The notes: generated from the letters alone by a model not told the origin. A stretch of DNA of 64,000 nucleotides from Candidatus Olsenella pullistercoris (GCA_019116525.1 DXBM01000031.1:31463-95462); one strand, 5' to 3'. Numbered from the stretch's first letter, positions 7,173-16,209 are shown. A program made the numbers and translations.

Positions 7173-8981
7173 TCAGTTCTCGGAGAAGGGGCCGTCCCAA
7201 AGGCCCGTGCCGGGCGCACCGGCACCGGGCGCGGGGCCCGATGTGTCGCGCGGCCCCCCGTCGAGCGTCGAGAACCCCCCTCCCGCCGAGAAGTCCCGCA
7301 GGTAGCCGAGAAGGTCCGCGACGTCGCGGTCTCGGTCGGCACCTCGCTCGTCGCTCGGGGCTCCCCCCTGCGACGCCGTGACCGCCCCGCTCGCGAACTG
7401 TGCGAGGCGCCCCTCGAGGCGCTCGTCCTTCTCGCGCGGGCGATCGCGCCAGCTGAGCCCGACCGGACCGCGAGCCTCGTCGAGGGTCTTGGTGGAGAGG
7501 GTGAACGAGGGCGGGCAGGCGGGCCGGGCGCCCTCGAGCTCGCGAAGGCGCGAGACGACGGCCTCAACGGCTGCGGCGTGCCCGCGCTCCGCCGCGATGT
7601 CGGAGACGGGCAGCTCCCACTCGACGTAGCTCGAGAGCACGAGGTCCATGAAGGCCAGGCGCGTCTCCGCGGCGGGAAACTCCGCGTCCAGCCCCTCGAC
7701 CTCCGGAACGCGCACGCCCGCGAAGGCCTCCTGGCCCACGACGGGGGACATCGTGTTGCGCATCCGGGCAAGGGCCACCACGTCCGAGCGGTAGAGGTCG
7801 GCGAGCGGCTCGAGCTGGGAGGCGCGCGCCCCGTCCTGGGGCTCGAGAGCAAGCCCGGTCTTGTCGGCAAAGCCCAGCGCAACGGCGCCCGTCCTGCGCG
7901 CCAGGTCGGCGAGGTGGGCCTGTGCGAGGTCGCGCTCGAGCCCCGGGCTGCCCGCGCCGCTCACGTCGACGCGCTCGACGTTGTCCTCGGGGATGCGCAG
8001 GGCGCGCACGAGGGAGAGCGCCACGGAGTCGGACTCGGGGCGGGAGGTCACGGGCGCGAGGACGCGCACGCCCATGGGGCCGAGCGCGTCGGCGGCAAGG
8101 GTGAGCGCGAGCAGGGCGGGAAGCTCGCCGACGGCGAGCGCGCAGGCGCCCCGGCCCTCGCCGCCGCAGGCCTCCGCGAGCCCGAGCGTGAGCGCTCCCC
8201 AGGTCATGAGCGGGGCATCGTAGACCTCGGGCGTGAGCGGCCCCTCGAGCGGGCCCTCGTCGGACGGGTCCACGTCGCAGACGAGCAGGGCCTCCTCGAG
8301 CGTGGGCGCCTGGGCGGCGAGCTCCCCCCAGGGCGCGAGCACGAAGCTCGACCCGCAGAACACCTGCGCGTCGTAGCAGCCGAGCGAGCCCGCTGCCACG
8401 AGCCACGCCCCCGTGGCCTCCGCGTCGGCGGGAAAGCGACTCTCGGCGAGGGCGCAGCCGAGCGCGCTCGAGGGGTCGTCGACGGCAAAGCCGTAGCCGG
8501 ACAGGAATATCACGACGTCGACGTCATAGTCGTACTCGTCATAGGCGTCGAGCTCCTCGTAGGTGAAGGCGACCCCGAGCCGCGCGCCTCGGAAGGCGAG
8601 CTCGGGAAGGCCGTCCGACGGCTCGTCGCCCCCCGACGCAGCCATCGCCTCGAGGCGTGCCGCAAGGCGGACCGGGGTGATGTCGCCCCCGTCGATGAGC
8701 AGCGCCTCGGCCGTTGCCCTGTCGTCGAACTCAGTCAGCACGGGAACGAGGCACGGGCACGCGAGCTCCTCCGCGAGGCGCATCACGCACCCCGCCACGT
8801 CGAGCAGGAACCCCTCGCGGTCCACCGCCGAGACCGGGCTCGCGCCGCAGAGCGCCGCCAGCGGAAAGACGAGCAGGTCAACGTTCTTCTCGGCAGCGAG
8901 GCGCGACTGCTCGACCATGCGCTCGCAGGTCCGCCCCAGCTCACCGGCGCGCGTCGCTATCTGCGCGACCCCGATTCTCAT
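7173..8981 (-). CDS. Glutamine-dependent NAD+ synthetase homologue with degenerate active sites
   Basis: 602 residues laid out like long NadE: N-terminal nitrilase fold (MRIGVAQIA..., LLVFPLAALCG, GCYDAQVFCGSSFVLAPWGEL) and C-terminal ATP-pyrophosphatase fold (LAADALGPMGVRVLAPVTSRPESDS...). Key residues are gone in both: the nitrilase glutamate of FPELxLxG is Leu, the cysteine of CEDLW is replaced (VAFTYEELD), and the P-loop SGGxDS is VGELPALL. The last 60 residues are low-complexity Gly/Pro/Asp. It therefore probably does not make NAD; a regulatory or scaffold role is a guess. Start ATG 8981 has GGGGAGA upstream. It is 61 bases from ruvC on the same strand but separated by the ruvC promoter/SOS box. 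Confidence 0.75.
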   Translation of the reverse strand: MRIGVAQIATRAGELGRTCERMVEQSRLAAEKNVDLLVFPLAALCGASPVSAVDREGFLLDVAGCVMRLAEELACPCLVPVLTEFDDRATAEALLIDGGDITPVRLAARLEAMAASGGDEPSDGLPELAFRGARLGVAFTYEELDAYDEYDYDVDVVIFLSGYGFAVDDPSSALGCALAESRFPADAEATGAWLVAAGSLGCYDAQVFCGSSFVLAPWGELAAQAPTLEEALLVCDVDPSDEGPLEGPLTPEVYDAPLMTWGALTLGLAEACGGEGRGACALAVGELPALLALTLAADALGPMGVRVLAPVTSRPESDSVALSLVRALRIPEDNVERVDVSGAGSPGLERDLAQAHLADLARRTGAVALGFADKTGLALEPQDGARASQLEPLADLYRSDVVALARMRNTMSPVVGQEAFAGVRVPEVEGLDAEFPAAETRLAFMDLVLSSYVEWELPVSDIAAERGHAAAVEAVVSRLRELEGARPACPPSFTLSTKTLDEARGPVGLSWRDRPREKDERLEGRLAQFASGAVTASQGGAPSDERGADRDRDVADLLGYLRDFSAGGGFSTLDGGPRDTSGPAPGAGAPGTGLWDGPFSEN

Positions 8982-9075
8982 GTGCTCTCCCCTCGTTGCG
9001 TCTCGCCCCATTGTGCCACACGAGCCGGACGGCGCTTGGCTCTTGCGGTGGCCGCGCCGAGCCAACGTCCCCCAT

Positions 9076-9149
9076 TAACACGCAGAATCAGGTTTCAATT
9101 CATATATGCGCAGGAAACCAATCTAATACCACCCGGATTCTGCATGTTA
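9076..9149. repeat. Nested 74-bp palindrome (family H)
   Basis: Outer arms of 14 bases (9076-9089 and 9136-9149, TAACACGCAGAATC type, 13 of 14 paired) enclose inner arms GGTTTC (9091-9096) and GAAACC (9114-9119) around an AT-rich centre. GGCGAGAAGAACG follows at 9168-9180. It sits between the NAD-synthetase-like gene and the PASTA gene and is markedly more AT-rich than its surroundings. Confidence 0.75.
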
Positions 9150-9200
9150 TTTGACGCGCACCCATCTGGCGAGAAGAACGTGGGGCCGAAAGTCCGCCCC

Positions 9201-9965
9201 TTACGGCACTGTCGTGTACGTGAGTTCCACCACATCGCCCACGCGAAGCGGCATGCCCGCCTCCACGGATGCGCTCTCGACCGTTGGGGTGAGGCCGTTA
9301 GCCCCCGAGATGCCTGTGGTGAAGGGCTCGGGTTCGAGCCCCAGCTCCATCAGGCGCATCTGTGCCGTAAAAAGATCGGCGCCCTGGACGTTCGGCATCG
9401 TGACGTCGCTCGTCACCGTGATGGTGACCGACTCCCCGTCCATAACCCACGCGCCGCAGAGCGGCGCGACCTCCGTCACCACGTTCGCCGTCTCGTCCAC
9501 GTCGCCGACGTACGAGACCTCAACCTCCGCAATTCCCGCCTCCTCCAGCTGGGCGCGAGCCTCAGCCTCGGAGTAGCCCAGCGTAAGCTGTAAGGGAATT
9601 TGGTTCATACTGCACAGACCGCAGACCGCGCTTGCCATCCAAGAGGCGTCGTCGTACTCCTCGTGAATCTCTCCGTTGGCATCGAGGATTGACGAAACTG
9701 CGTCTGGGACCTCTCGCGCCTCGAGCGAAACGACCGTTCCTGGCTCGCCCTCGTCATCGGAGCGCTCGAAGCGCGGGAGGAATCCGACCTCCACCAGTGT
9801 GGTCCACGCCTCCTGAGCCTGCATGCCCACCACATTGGGCATGTCTCCCCACTCCGTCTCAACGGTCGCAGACACTGTTTCTGCCCCGTCACAGCCGACG
9901 GCGCACGCCGCGAGCGCGCCGCCGCAAAGCCCCAGAAAGCTCCTTCTCGAAAGTGCTGCAGCCAT
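9201..9965 (-). CDS. Tat-type lipoprotein with PASTA domains
   Basis: 254 residues. The N-terminus has a twin-arginine motif (SRRSFLGL), a hydrophobic stretch and a lipobox-like end (ACAVGC), so it is likely exported folded and lipid-anchored. Then come PASTA-like repeats: DMPNVVGMQAQEAWTTL near 41, QIPLQLTLGYSEAEARAQLEEAG near 122, TMPNVQGADLFTAQMRLMELGL near 189. PASTA domains bind peptidoglycan or muropeptides in PknB-type kinases; here no kinase is attached. An extra WMASAVCGLCSM segment sits between PASTA 1 and 2. Start ATG 9965 has GGGGGG upstream. Confidence 0.75.
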   Translation of the reverse strand: MAAALSRRSFLGLCGGALAACAVGCDGAETVSATVETEWGDMPNVVGMQAQEAWTTLVEVGFLPRFERSDDEGEPGTVVSLEAREVPDAVSSILDANGEIHEEYDDASWMASAVCGLCSMNQIPLQLTLGYSEAEARAQLEEAGIAEVEVSYVGDVDETANVVTEVAPLCGAWVMDGESVTITVTSDVTMPNVQGADLFTAQMRLMELGLEPEPFTTGISGANGLTPTVESASVEAGMPLRVGDVVELTYTTVP

Positions 9966-9982
9966 GGCGCCCCCCTTCGTGC

Positions 9983-10010
9983 CAAAAGGGCCCCGGATGT
10001 CCGGGGCCCT
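9983..10010 (-). terminator. Terminator after superoxide reductase gene
   Basis: Near-perfect hairpin AGGGCCCCGGA/TCCGGGGCCCT at 9987-10010, followed on the minus strand by TTTTGG. It separates the SOR gene from the PASTA gene. Confidence 0.85.
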
Positions 10011-10033
10011 CGAGTCGCCGTTGCGTGCCGCGC

Positions 10034-10414
10034 CTAGACGTCGGCCTTCCAGAGGCCGTGGAGGTTGCAGTACGCGTAGACCGTGCCGCCCTCCGAGCAG
10101 CACGCGCCGAACTTGGTGCTCGGCTCGTCGCCGGGCTTCAGGTGCTTCAGGCAAAGCTTGCCGTCGGTCACGAGCGCGATCCACTCGATGTAGTGCTCGG
10201 GGAGCATGGGGTGGGCGACCTCGCCCACGGTGACGACGATGTGGTTGCCATCCTTGGTGACGACGGGCACGTGCTTCTCGGTGGCGGCATCGGTGGAGCC
10301 GGCGACGAGCAGCTCCATCGGCTCGCCGCAGCAGCTCGGGGTGACGCCCGCGTCCTTCACGACGGCCACGATGTTGCCACAGTGGTTGCAGCGGTAGAAC
10401 TTGACCTCGGCCAT
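10034..10414 (-). CDS. dfx: Desulfoferrodoxin, superoxide reductase (class I)
   Basis: 126 residues. Reduces superoxide to peroxide without making oxygen, an anaerobe's defence. The N-terminal desulforedoxin centre has C9, C12, C28 and C29; the C-terminal SOR iron site has H48, H68, H74, C116 and H119. All ligands are present, so it should be active with both iron centres. Monocistronic between its own terminator and repeat F1. Confidence 0.95.
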   Translation of the reverse strand: MAEVKFYRCNHCGNIVAVVKDAGVTPSCCGEPMELLVAGSTDAATEKHVPVVTKDGNHIVVTVGEVAHPMLPEHYIEWIALVTDGKLCLKHLKPGDEPSTKFGACCSEGGTVYAYCNLHGLWKADV

Positions 10415-10513
10415 GGCTGGTCCTCTCTCGGAGAGTGCGGGCGCCCTCTGCGCCCACTGCCCTTCTCATACCCGTTCCCGCGATAGCCTACGCCGAGAAA
10501 GGCGTGTCCACCA

Positions 10514-10632
10514 CAAATCCCGACAAGTGCGCGCTGGAACGAGTCGCCGGGCGCGCACTCGACGCACTTCTCGTCCAAACGGACAGAAATCCCGCCGAAT
10601 GTACGCCAGCGGGCGCGCACTCGGCGGGATTC
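10514..10632. repeat. Palindromic repeat family F, copy F1
   Basis: Two GC-rich hairpin units joined by CTTCTCGTCCAAACGGACAG. The right unit has perfect 11-base arms AATCCCGCCGA (10588-10598) and TCGGCGGGATT (10621-10631); the left unit contains GTGCGCGC/GCGCGCAC. Related to 60398 (F3) and 23096 (F2) through the GTCCAAA(C/G)GGAC linker. It lies just past the dnaE stop and may also end dnaE transcription. Confidence 0.75.
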
Positions 10633-10685
10633 TTGGCCGCGGGACCTGAGGCCGCAGCCCCGCGGCCCGCGGTCCGGATGCGCCC

Positions 10686-13600
10686 CTACGCCACGAGCAC
10701 CTTGCCCTGGCGCCCCACAAGGTCGGTCATCTCGGCGAGAAGGACCATGTTGCGTGCGTCGATCCGACAGGGCAGCTCCATGCGCATGACGTCCCCGGAA
10801 GTGGCCTCCACGCGCAGCTCCACGTGATCGAGCCCGGGGTAGCGGCCAAGGATCTGCCCGAGCGTGTCCATGTAGGGAGGCGTGAGCAGGCTCGCGGGGA
10901 CGTTCACCTCGAGCACCTTGGGGCGGTTGCTCCGCTCGTCGAGCACGAGCGGCTCCACCGAGAGGCAGATGATCTGGCTGCCGCGATCTGAGCGCTCGAG
11001 CTTGCCCTCCACGCGCACAAAGACGTCCCCCTGGCTCTCGCCAGTCTCGTCGACCTGCCCGGCCAGCGTTGCCGCGCACTTCTTGTAGAGCTTGGGGAAG
11101 ACGACGAGCGTGACCTCGCCCTCCATGTCCTCGAGCGTGACGATGGCCATGGAGTCGCCGTTCTTGGTGGTCTTCTTCTGCACGGCCGTGACCATGCCGG
11201 CGAGGCGGATGGGCTTGCCCTCGGGCACCTTGAAGCGCTCGCGCACCGCGCCCGTGGGGTCAACGTACTCCTCGGAGACCTCGATGTCGGCAATGGTGTA
11301 GTCGCGGTTCTTGGCGAGCGCGTACTCGTAGGGGCGCAGCGGGTGGTCGGAAACGTACAGGCCAAGGACCTCGTGCTCGCGGGCGAGCTTGACCGAGCGG
11401 TCCCACTCCACGCCGTCCGGCTCGGGGACCGAGTTCTCAAAGCCCGAGCCCTCCACGTCGCCAAAAAGGTCGAACATCGAGAACTGGCCGGCGGCGCGAA
11501 CCTTCTGCTGGCGCGCCGCGGCGTCGATGATGTTCTCGGGGTTGTTCTTGTCCACGAAGCGCATGAGCTGCATGCGGGTGTAGCCCGTCGAGTCAAAGGC
11601 GCCCGAGCAGATCAGTGCCTCGACCACGCGTCGGTTGGCCTGGCTCGTGTCCATGCGGTCGACGAAGTCGTGGAGGTTCTTGAAGGGGCCGTTCTTCTCG
11701 CGCTCCTCCATGATCGCCTCGCCCACGCCCTCGCCCACGCCGCGGATGCCGGCGAAGCCGAAGCGCACGCCCTCGCTCGTGGCCGTGAAGTCACGGCCCG
11801 ACTCGTTGATGTCGGGGGGCAGGATGGCCACGCCCTCGTGGCGGTAGGCCGTGACGTAGTGCACGATCTTGTCAGTCTTGCCCATGTAGGACGTGAGGAC
11901 CGAGGCCATGTACTCGCGCGGGTAGTGGGCCTTCAGCCACGCCGTCTGCATGACGAGGATGGCGTAGCCCGCCGAGTGGGACTTGTTGAAGGCGTAGGAG
12001 GCGAACTCAAGGACGTCGTCCCAGATGCGCTGGGCGATCTCGCGCGTGTAGCCGTTGGTGACGGCGCCGTTCATCCAGTGGTCGTAGGTGGTCTCGTCCT
12101 TGCCGTCGTCCCAGTGGAAGACCGTGGACGTGAGGAGCTTGATCTTCTTCTTGGCCACGGGCTTTCTGATGCGGCTGTCCGACTCGCCGGCCGAGAAGCC
12201 CGACATCTTCATCGAGATCTTCATGACCTGCTCCTGGTAGACCATCGTTCCGTAGGTCTCACCCAGAATGTCGTCGAGGCGCGGGTCGTAGGAGACGGCC
12301 TCCTCGCGGCCGTTCATGCGGTTGATGTAGCTCGTGACCATGCCGGCGCCCAGCGGGCCCGGTCGGTACAGGGCGATAAGGGCGACCACCTGCTTGTACT
12401 CGGTAGGTCGCATGTTCTTGATCGTGGAGGTCATGCCGGCGGACTCGATCTGGAAGACGCCCGCGGTGCGGCCCTCGCGCATGAGCTTGTAGATCTCTGG
12501 GTCGTCGAAGGGGATCTCGTCCACGTTGATGTCGATCCCGTGGTTGGCCTTGATGTTGGCGAGCGCCTTGGAGATGACCGTGAGGGTGCGAAGCCCCAGG
12601 AAGTCCATCTTGAGCAGGCCCATGTCGGCGACGGAGTGGCCCTCGTACTGGGTGATCTCGACACCGCCCTTGGTGTCGATCTTGGTGGGGACGTGGTCGT
12701 TGACCGGCGTGGGCGTGATGAGCACGGCGCAGGCATGGACGCCCTCGCCGCGGTGCAGCCCCTCGATCGAGAGGGCCGCGTCGATGATGCGGCGGGAGTC
12801 CTCCTCGTTCTGGTAGGCGCTCTCAAAGTCGGGAGAGTACTGGTCGGGGTGCTTCTCGCTCTTGTGCAGGGCGTTCTCAAGCGTGAGCTTGGGGTCGTTG
12901 TTGAGCATCTTCGAGAGCTTCTGCGCCTGCCAGACGGGGAAGTCGAGCACGCGCGCGGCGTCGTTGATGGCCTGCTTCGCCTTGATCGTGGAGTAGGTGA
13001 TGACGTGGCAGACGCGCTCGGGGCCATAGAGCTGGCGGACGTGCTCGACGACCTCGAGGCGCCGCTCGTCGTCGAAGTCCATGTCGATATCGGGCATCTC
13101 CGAGCGCTGCGGCGAGAGGAAGCGCTCGAACATGAGGCCGTTGTCGAGCGGGTCGAAGGTCGTGATGTCCATGGCGTAGGCCACGATGGCGCCGGCCGCG
13201 CTGCCGCGGCCCGGGCCCACGCCGATGCCGTTCCTCTTGGCCCAGCGCACGTACTCCTGGACGATCAGGAAGTAGTCCGCGAAGCCCTTCTCGCAGATGA
13301 CCTTGTACTCGTACTCAAAGCGCTCTGAGACGTTCTCCCCGCCGATGGTGAGCGTGCGCCAGTCGGGCCCGTAGCGCCGCGCGAGGCCCTCCTCGCACTC
13401 CTTGCGGAAGCGCTCCTCGGAGGTCTCCCCCTCGTCGAGGTCGGGGAACTTGGGCAGGTACATGTGCGTCCAGTCGAGCTCGTAGGAGCACTTCTCGGCC
13501 ACCTCGAGCGTGTTGTCGATGACCTCGGGCGCCCAGGAGAACAGCTCGCGCATCTCCTCCTCGCTCTTGATGTAGAACTCGGAGCCCGTCATGCGCTTGC

Positions 13601-14513
13601 GGTTGACGTCGTCGAGCTTGGAGGCAGTGCCGATGCAGGAGAGGACGTCCTGGGTGGGCGCGTCCTCACGCGTGAGATAGTGGTTGTCGTTGGTGGCGAC
13701 GACCTTGATGCCGAGCTCGGCGCCCATGCGCACGATCTGCTCGGAGAGGGTGCGGTCGGTGAAGCCTCCCCAGTTGGGGTCGGAGAGGCCGTGGTCCTGC
13801 ACCTCGAGGTAGAAGTCGTCGCCAAAGATCTCCTTGAAGGTGAGCGCCCAGCGGCGCGCCTCCTCGGGTCGCCCGTCGAAGAACATGCGCGGGATGATGC
13901 CCGAGACGCACGCGGAGGTGCAGATGATGCCCTCGTGATAGCGGCGCAGCATGTCAAGGGTGGTGCGCGGGTAGTAGTAGAACATCTCGCCCGAGGCGGC
14001 CTCGCTCATCATCTTCATGAGGTTCTCGTAGCCGCGCTCGTCCTTGGCGAGCAGGATCAGGTGGTAGCGGTGCTGGCGGGTGCCCTTCTCGATGCAGTCG
14101 TCCGTGATGAAGTAGGCCTCGCAGCCAAAGATCGGCTTGATGAGCAGGCTCGGGCGGTTGGCGCGCACGGCCTCGAGGTCGTGTGTCTCGTTCCAGACGC
14201 GCACGTCGGAGGCCCACTGGGCGTGGACGCGGTCGTGGGGGGCGGCGTCCGGGGCGTCCGGCTCGGGCTCCTCGAGCTCCCAGCCCTTCTGGAAGCACTC
14301 GATGTCGTGGCGCCACTGCCCCATGTCCTTCTGGGCGTCGTTGTACTTGCGGCACTCAAGGTCGAAGTCAGGGATGCCGAACATGTAGCCGTGGTCGGTG
14401 AGGGCAAGCGCCGGCATCCCGAGGTCGACGGCGCGCTTGACCATGTCCGAGACGCGCGTGGCGGCGTCGAGGATCGAGAAGTCCGAGTGGTTGTGCAGGT
14501 GTACGAAGGCCAT
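10686..14513 (-). CDS. dnaE: DNA polymerase III alpha subunit, DnaE1
   Basis: 1275 residues, the replicative polymerase. N-terminal PHP domain (FVHLHNHSDFSILDA, ALTDHG), polymerase core with the catalytic aspartates in MPDIDMDF near residues 475-480, GPGRGSAAGAIVAY, the beta/helix-hairpin region, and a C-terminal OB fold (IRLAGMVTAVQKK). It is longer than E. coli DnaE mainly through an insert of about 60-70 residues after ALTDHGYMFGIPDFDLECRKY in the PHP domain, which I associate with actinobacterial DnaE1. Start ATG 14513. No operon partner. Confidence 0.97.
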   Translation of the reverse strand: MAFVHLHNHSDFSILDAATRVSDMVKRAVDLGMPALALTDHGYMFGIPDFDLECRKYNDAQKDMGQWRHDIECFQKGWELEEPEPDAPDAAPHDRVHAQWASDVRVWNETHDLEAVRANRPSLLIKPIFGCEAYFITDDCIEKGTRQHRYHLILLAKDERGYENLMKMMSEAASGEMFYYYPRTTLDMLRRYHEGIICTSACVSGIIPRMFFDGRPEEARRWALTFKEIFGDDFYLEVQDHGLSDPNWGGFTDRTLSEQIVRMGAELGIKVVATNDNHYLTREDAPTQDVLSCIGTASKLDDVNRKRMTGSEFYIKSEEEMRELFSWAPEVIDNTLEVAEKCSYELDWTHMYLPKFPDLDEGETSEERFRKECEEGLARRYGPDWRTLTIGGENVSERFEYEYKVICEKGFADYFLIVQEYVRWAKRNGIGVGPGRGSAAGAIVAYAMDITTFDPLDNGLMFERFLSPQRSEMPDIDMDFDDERRLEVVEHVRQLYGPERVCHVITYSTIKAKQAINDAARVLDFPVWQAQKLSKMLNNDPKLTLENALHKSEKHPDQYSPDFESAYQNEEDSRRIIDAALSIEGLHRGEGVHACAVLITPTPVNDHVPTKIDTKGGVEITQYEGHSVADMGLLKMDFLGLRTLTVISKALANIKANHGIDINVDEIPFDDPEIYKLMREGRTAGVFQIESAGMTSTIKNMRPTEYKQVVALIALYRPGPLGAGMVTSYINRMNGREEAVSYDPRLDDILGETYGTMVYQEQVMKISMKMSGFSAGESDSRIRKPVAKKKIKLLTSTVFHWDDGKDETTYDHWMNGAVTNGYTREIAQRIWDDVLEFASYAFNKSHSAGYAILVMQTAWLKAHYPREYMASVLTSYMGKTDKIVHYVTAYRHEGVAILPPDINESGRDFTATSEGVRFGFAGIRGVGEGVGEAIMEEREKNGPFKNLHDFVDRMDTSQANRRVVEALICSGAFDSTGYTRMQLMRFVDKNNPENIIDAAARQQKVRAAGQFSMFDLFGDVEGSGFENSVPEPDGVEWDRSVKLAREHEVLGLYVSDHPLRPYEYALAKNRDYTIADIEVSEEYVDPTGAVRERFKVPEGKPIRLAGMVTAVQKKTTKNGDSMAIVTLEDMEGEVTLVVFPKLYKKCAATLAGQVDETGESQGDVFVRVEGKLERSDRGSQIICLSVEPLVLDERSNRPKVLEVNVPASLLTPPYMDTLGQILGRYPGLDHVELRVEATSGDVMRMELPCRIDARNMVLLAEMTDLVGRQGKVLVA

Positions 14514-14712
14514 GGGGCTCCCTGTCAGCGTGGTGAGAGGTCCGCGTCATTTCGCTGCAACCTAGAATAGCCGATGGGGCGGACGAATTTGTGGGGCGAA
14601 ACATGGGCCCGAGCAGGGCTTTCACGCGGACGCGCAGCTCAGGAGGGCGAGAAAATCCACGGCATGCGCGCGAGCGGCGAGGCGCCGGCCCTTGTCGGCC
14701 CTCCCACCCTGA

Positions 14713-14830
14713 GCGTAGGCAGCAAACGACAGAATCTTCCTCCAGAGTGTCGGCAGCTGCCCACGGGAGGAGCATGTGGGAATCAGCCGTCACTTTCGGC
14801 CGAAAAAGTGTCGGCAGCCTCCTGCGCTCC
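14713..14830. repeat. Palindromic repeat family C, copy C1 (two hairpins)
   Basis: Two tandem imperfect units of the type GTAGGCGCCAAACGACAC ... AAAGTGTCGGC ... GCGCCTAC. The first reads CGTAGGCAGCAAACGACA ... AGTGTCGGCAGCTGCCCAC, the second ends AAAAAGTGTCGGCAGCCTCC. It lies 218 bases upstream of the nuclease gene at 15048. The rest of the 14514-15047 gap holds dnaE leader sequence on the left and an AT-richer stretch at 14940-15000, the likely promoter region of the 15048 gene. Confidence 0.75.
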
Positions 14831-15047
14831 CCTGTTGGCCTCGGGTGCCGCTCACCGAGAAAAACCTGCCGCAGGTGAATCTTCCACGAGTCTTTCGTGC
14901 CAGGTTCGCGCATGACTGCGCGCCCAGTACCAGCAACAATCCCCCTCCCGCTTTCATTTTCGCATCAATAGTCTACGTGCACGGGTTTTCGCGGGCGGAG
15001 CTTTGCCCGATTTGGGGGAACAATCTGCGTCCAGCGAAGGGAGGCAC

Positions 15048-16103
15048 ATGAGCCGGAGCGTGGACCATGAGATCGCCGGGCTGCTCGATGCGGCAGAGGA
15101 CAGGGGGAGCTGCCTCGCCGTCTCGGAAGAGATCCCAGGAAGGCTGTGCCGGGCGCTGGAGCGGCGCGCCAAGTCAGGGGAGGTGACCTCGCCGGCGCGC
15201 GGCCTCTTTGTGCGGACCGACCTGTGGCGCGACCTCGGGCGTGACCAGCGGACGCTCTTCACCGCGCGCGGGCTGCAGGCGCTCCACCCCGGCTGGGTCT
15301 TCTGCGGGCCCACGGCAGCCGTTGCCTACGGGATCGACGTCTCGTGGTCGCTGCAGTCATCGATACACGTTGCCACCACGCGCTCGGGGTTTCGTGGCGG
15401 GGCGGGCATCGTGAGGCGCCACGCGATCCTGCCCGAGGGCGGAGGCCTCGCGGACGTCAGATTGGAGGGCGGCCTGCGCGTGACGCCCCCGGAGCGCACA
15501 GTCTACGACTGCCTGCGCCGCACGGACTTCCCGCTGGGGCTCGGCGTCGCGGACTCCGCGCTCAGGCAGGGCGTGGTGACGGAAGAGGGACTCAGCGCCT
15601 TCGTCGAGTCCGTGCCCCGTGACCCGCGCGGCAGGGAGCAGGCGCTCGGAACCCTCGCGTGGGCGGACCCTCGCAGCGAGAACGGCGGCGAGTCGATCGC
15701 GCGGGGGCGGATGCTGGCGCTCGGCTATGCCCGCCCCGAGCTGCAGGTCGAGGTTCCACGCCCAGCAGACGGGGGCACGCCGTACCGGGCTGACTTTGCC
15801 TGGGTGCGCACCGACGGCCTCGTGATCCTGGGCGAGCTCGACGGCACGGACAAGTACCTGCGCACGGAGATGACGCACGGGCGCACGATCGAGGAGGTGC
15901 TCTCCGACGAGCGCGAACGGGGTTCTCGCATCACGCTCTACGATGTGTCCATCCTGCGGTTTCGCTTTGAGCTCACGGACGACCCCGCACGCTTCTCGGC
16001 CCTGCTGAGCGAGTACGGGGTGCCGAGGCGCGGCTCGGCACTGGCACAGCCGGACGGGGTTCGCGCACTGCCGGACTGGGATGCCCTGCGCCGCAGCACG
16101 TAG
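15048..16103 (+). CDS. AbiEi-like protein with C-terminal DUF559/Vsr-like nuclease domain (cassette C)
   Basis: 351 residues. The N-terminal part (LDAAEDRGSCLAVSEEIP..., EVTSPARGLFV) looks like the winged-helix/AbiEi region of type IV antitoxins. The C-terminal half has a PD-(D/E)XK-like pattern: E215 (GGES), D249 (YRADFAW), E263 and D265 (LGELDG), so it may be a nuclease. No AbiEii nucleotidyltransferase toxin follows, which argues against a plain AbiE pair. Start ATG 15048 is set by AAGGGAGG. The stop codon TAG is the first part of repeat C2. Flanked by C repeats on both sides. Confidence 0.7.
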   Translation: MSRSVDHEIAGLLDAAEDRGSCLAVSEEIPGRLCRALERRAKSGEVTSPARGLFVRTDLWRDLGRDQRTLFTARGLQALHPGWVFCGPTAAVAYGIDVSWSLQSSIHVATTRSGFRGGAGIVRRHAILPEGGGLADVRLEGGLRVTPPERTVYDCLRRTDFPLGLGVADSALRQGVVTEEGLSAFVESVPRDPRGREQALGTLAWADPRSENGGESIARGRMLALGYARPELQVEVPRPADGGTPYRADFAWVRTDGLVILGELDGTDKYLRTEMTHGRTIEEVLSDERERGSRITLYDVSILRFRFELTDDPARFSALLSEYGVPRRGSALAQPDGVRALPDWDALRRST

Positions 16104-16209
16104 GCGCGATACGACGCTTTTGTCGGCAAAAGTGTCGGTTGACGCCTACAGCTTGGGGAACGTAGGCAGAAAACGACACTTCGAGGGTCCAAACTGTCGG
16201 TTCGCGCCC
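16099..16209. repeat. Palindromic repeat family C, copy C2 (two hairpins)
   Basis: First hairpin pairs GTAGGCG (16100-16106) with CGCCTAC (16143-16149), with ACGAC/GTGTCGG inside; the second unit starts CGTAGGCAGAAAACGACAC at 16160 and closes with ACTGTCGGTTCGCGCCCA. The first CGTAGGC supplies the stop codon of the nuclease gene. GGCGAGAAG follows at 16223. Confidence 0.85.

Noticed and set aside
9331..9345. GGTTCGAGCCCC resembling a tRNA T-arm
   Set aside because: It is inside the PASTA lipoprotein gene, with no acceptor or anticodon stem around it. No convincing tRNA was found in the window.
15048..16103. Complete AbiE toxin-antitoxin pair
   Set aside because: No AbiEii-type nucleotidyltransferase follows; the next gene is addA on the other strand. 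The C-terminal nuclease-like residues also differ from plain AbiEi.
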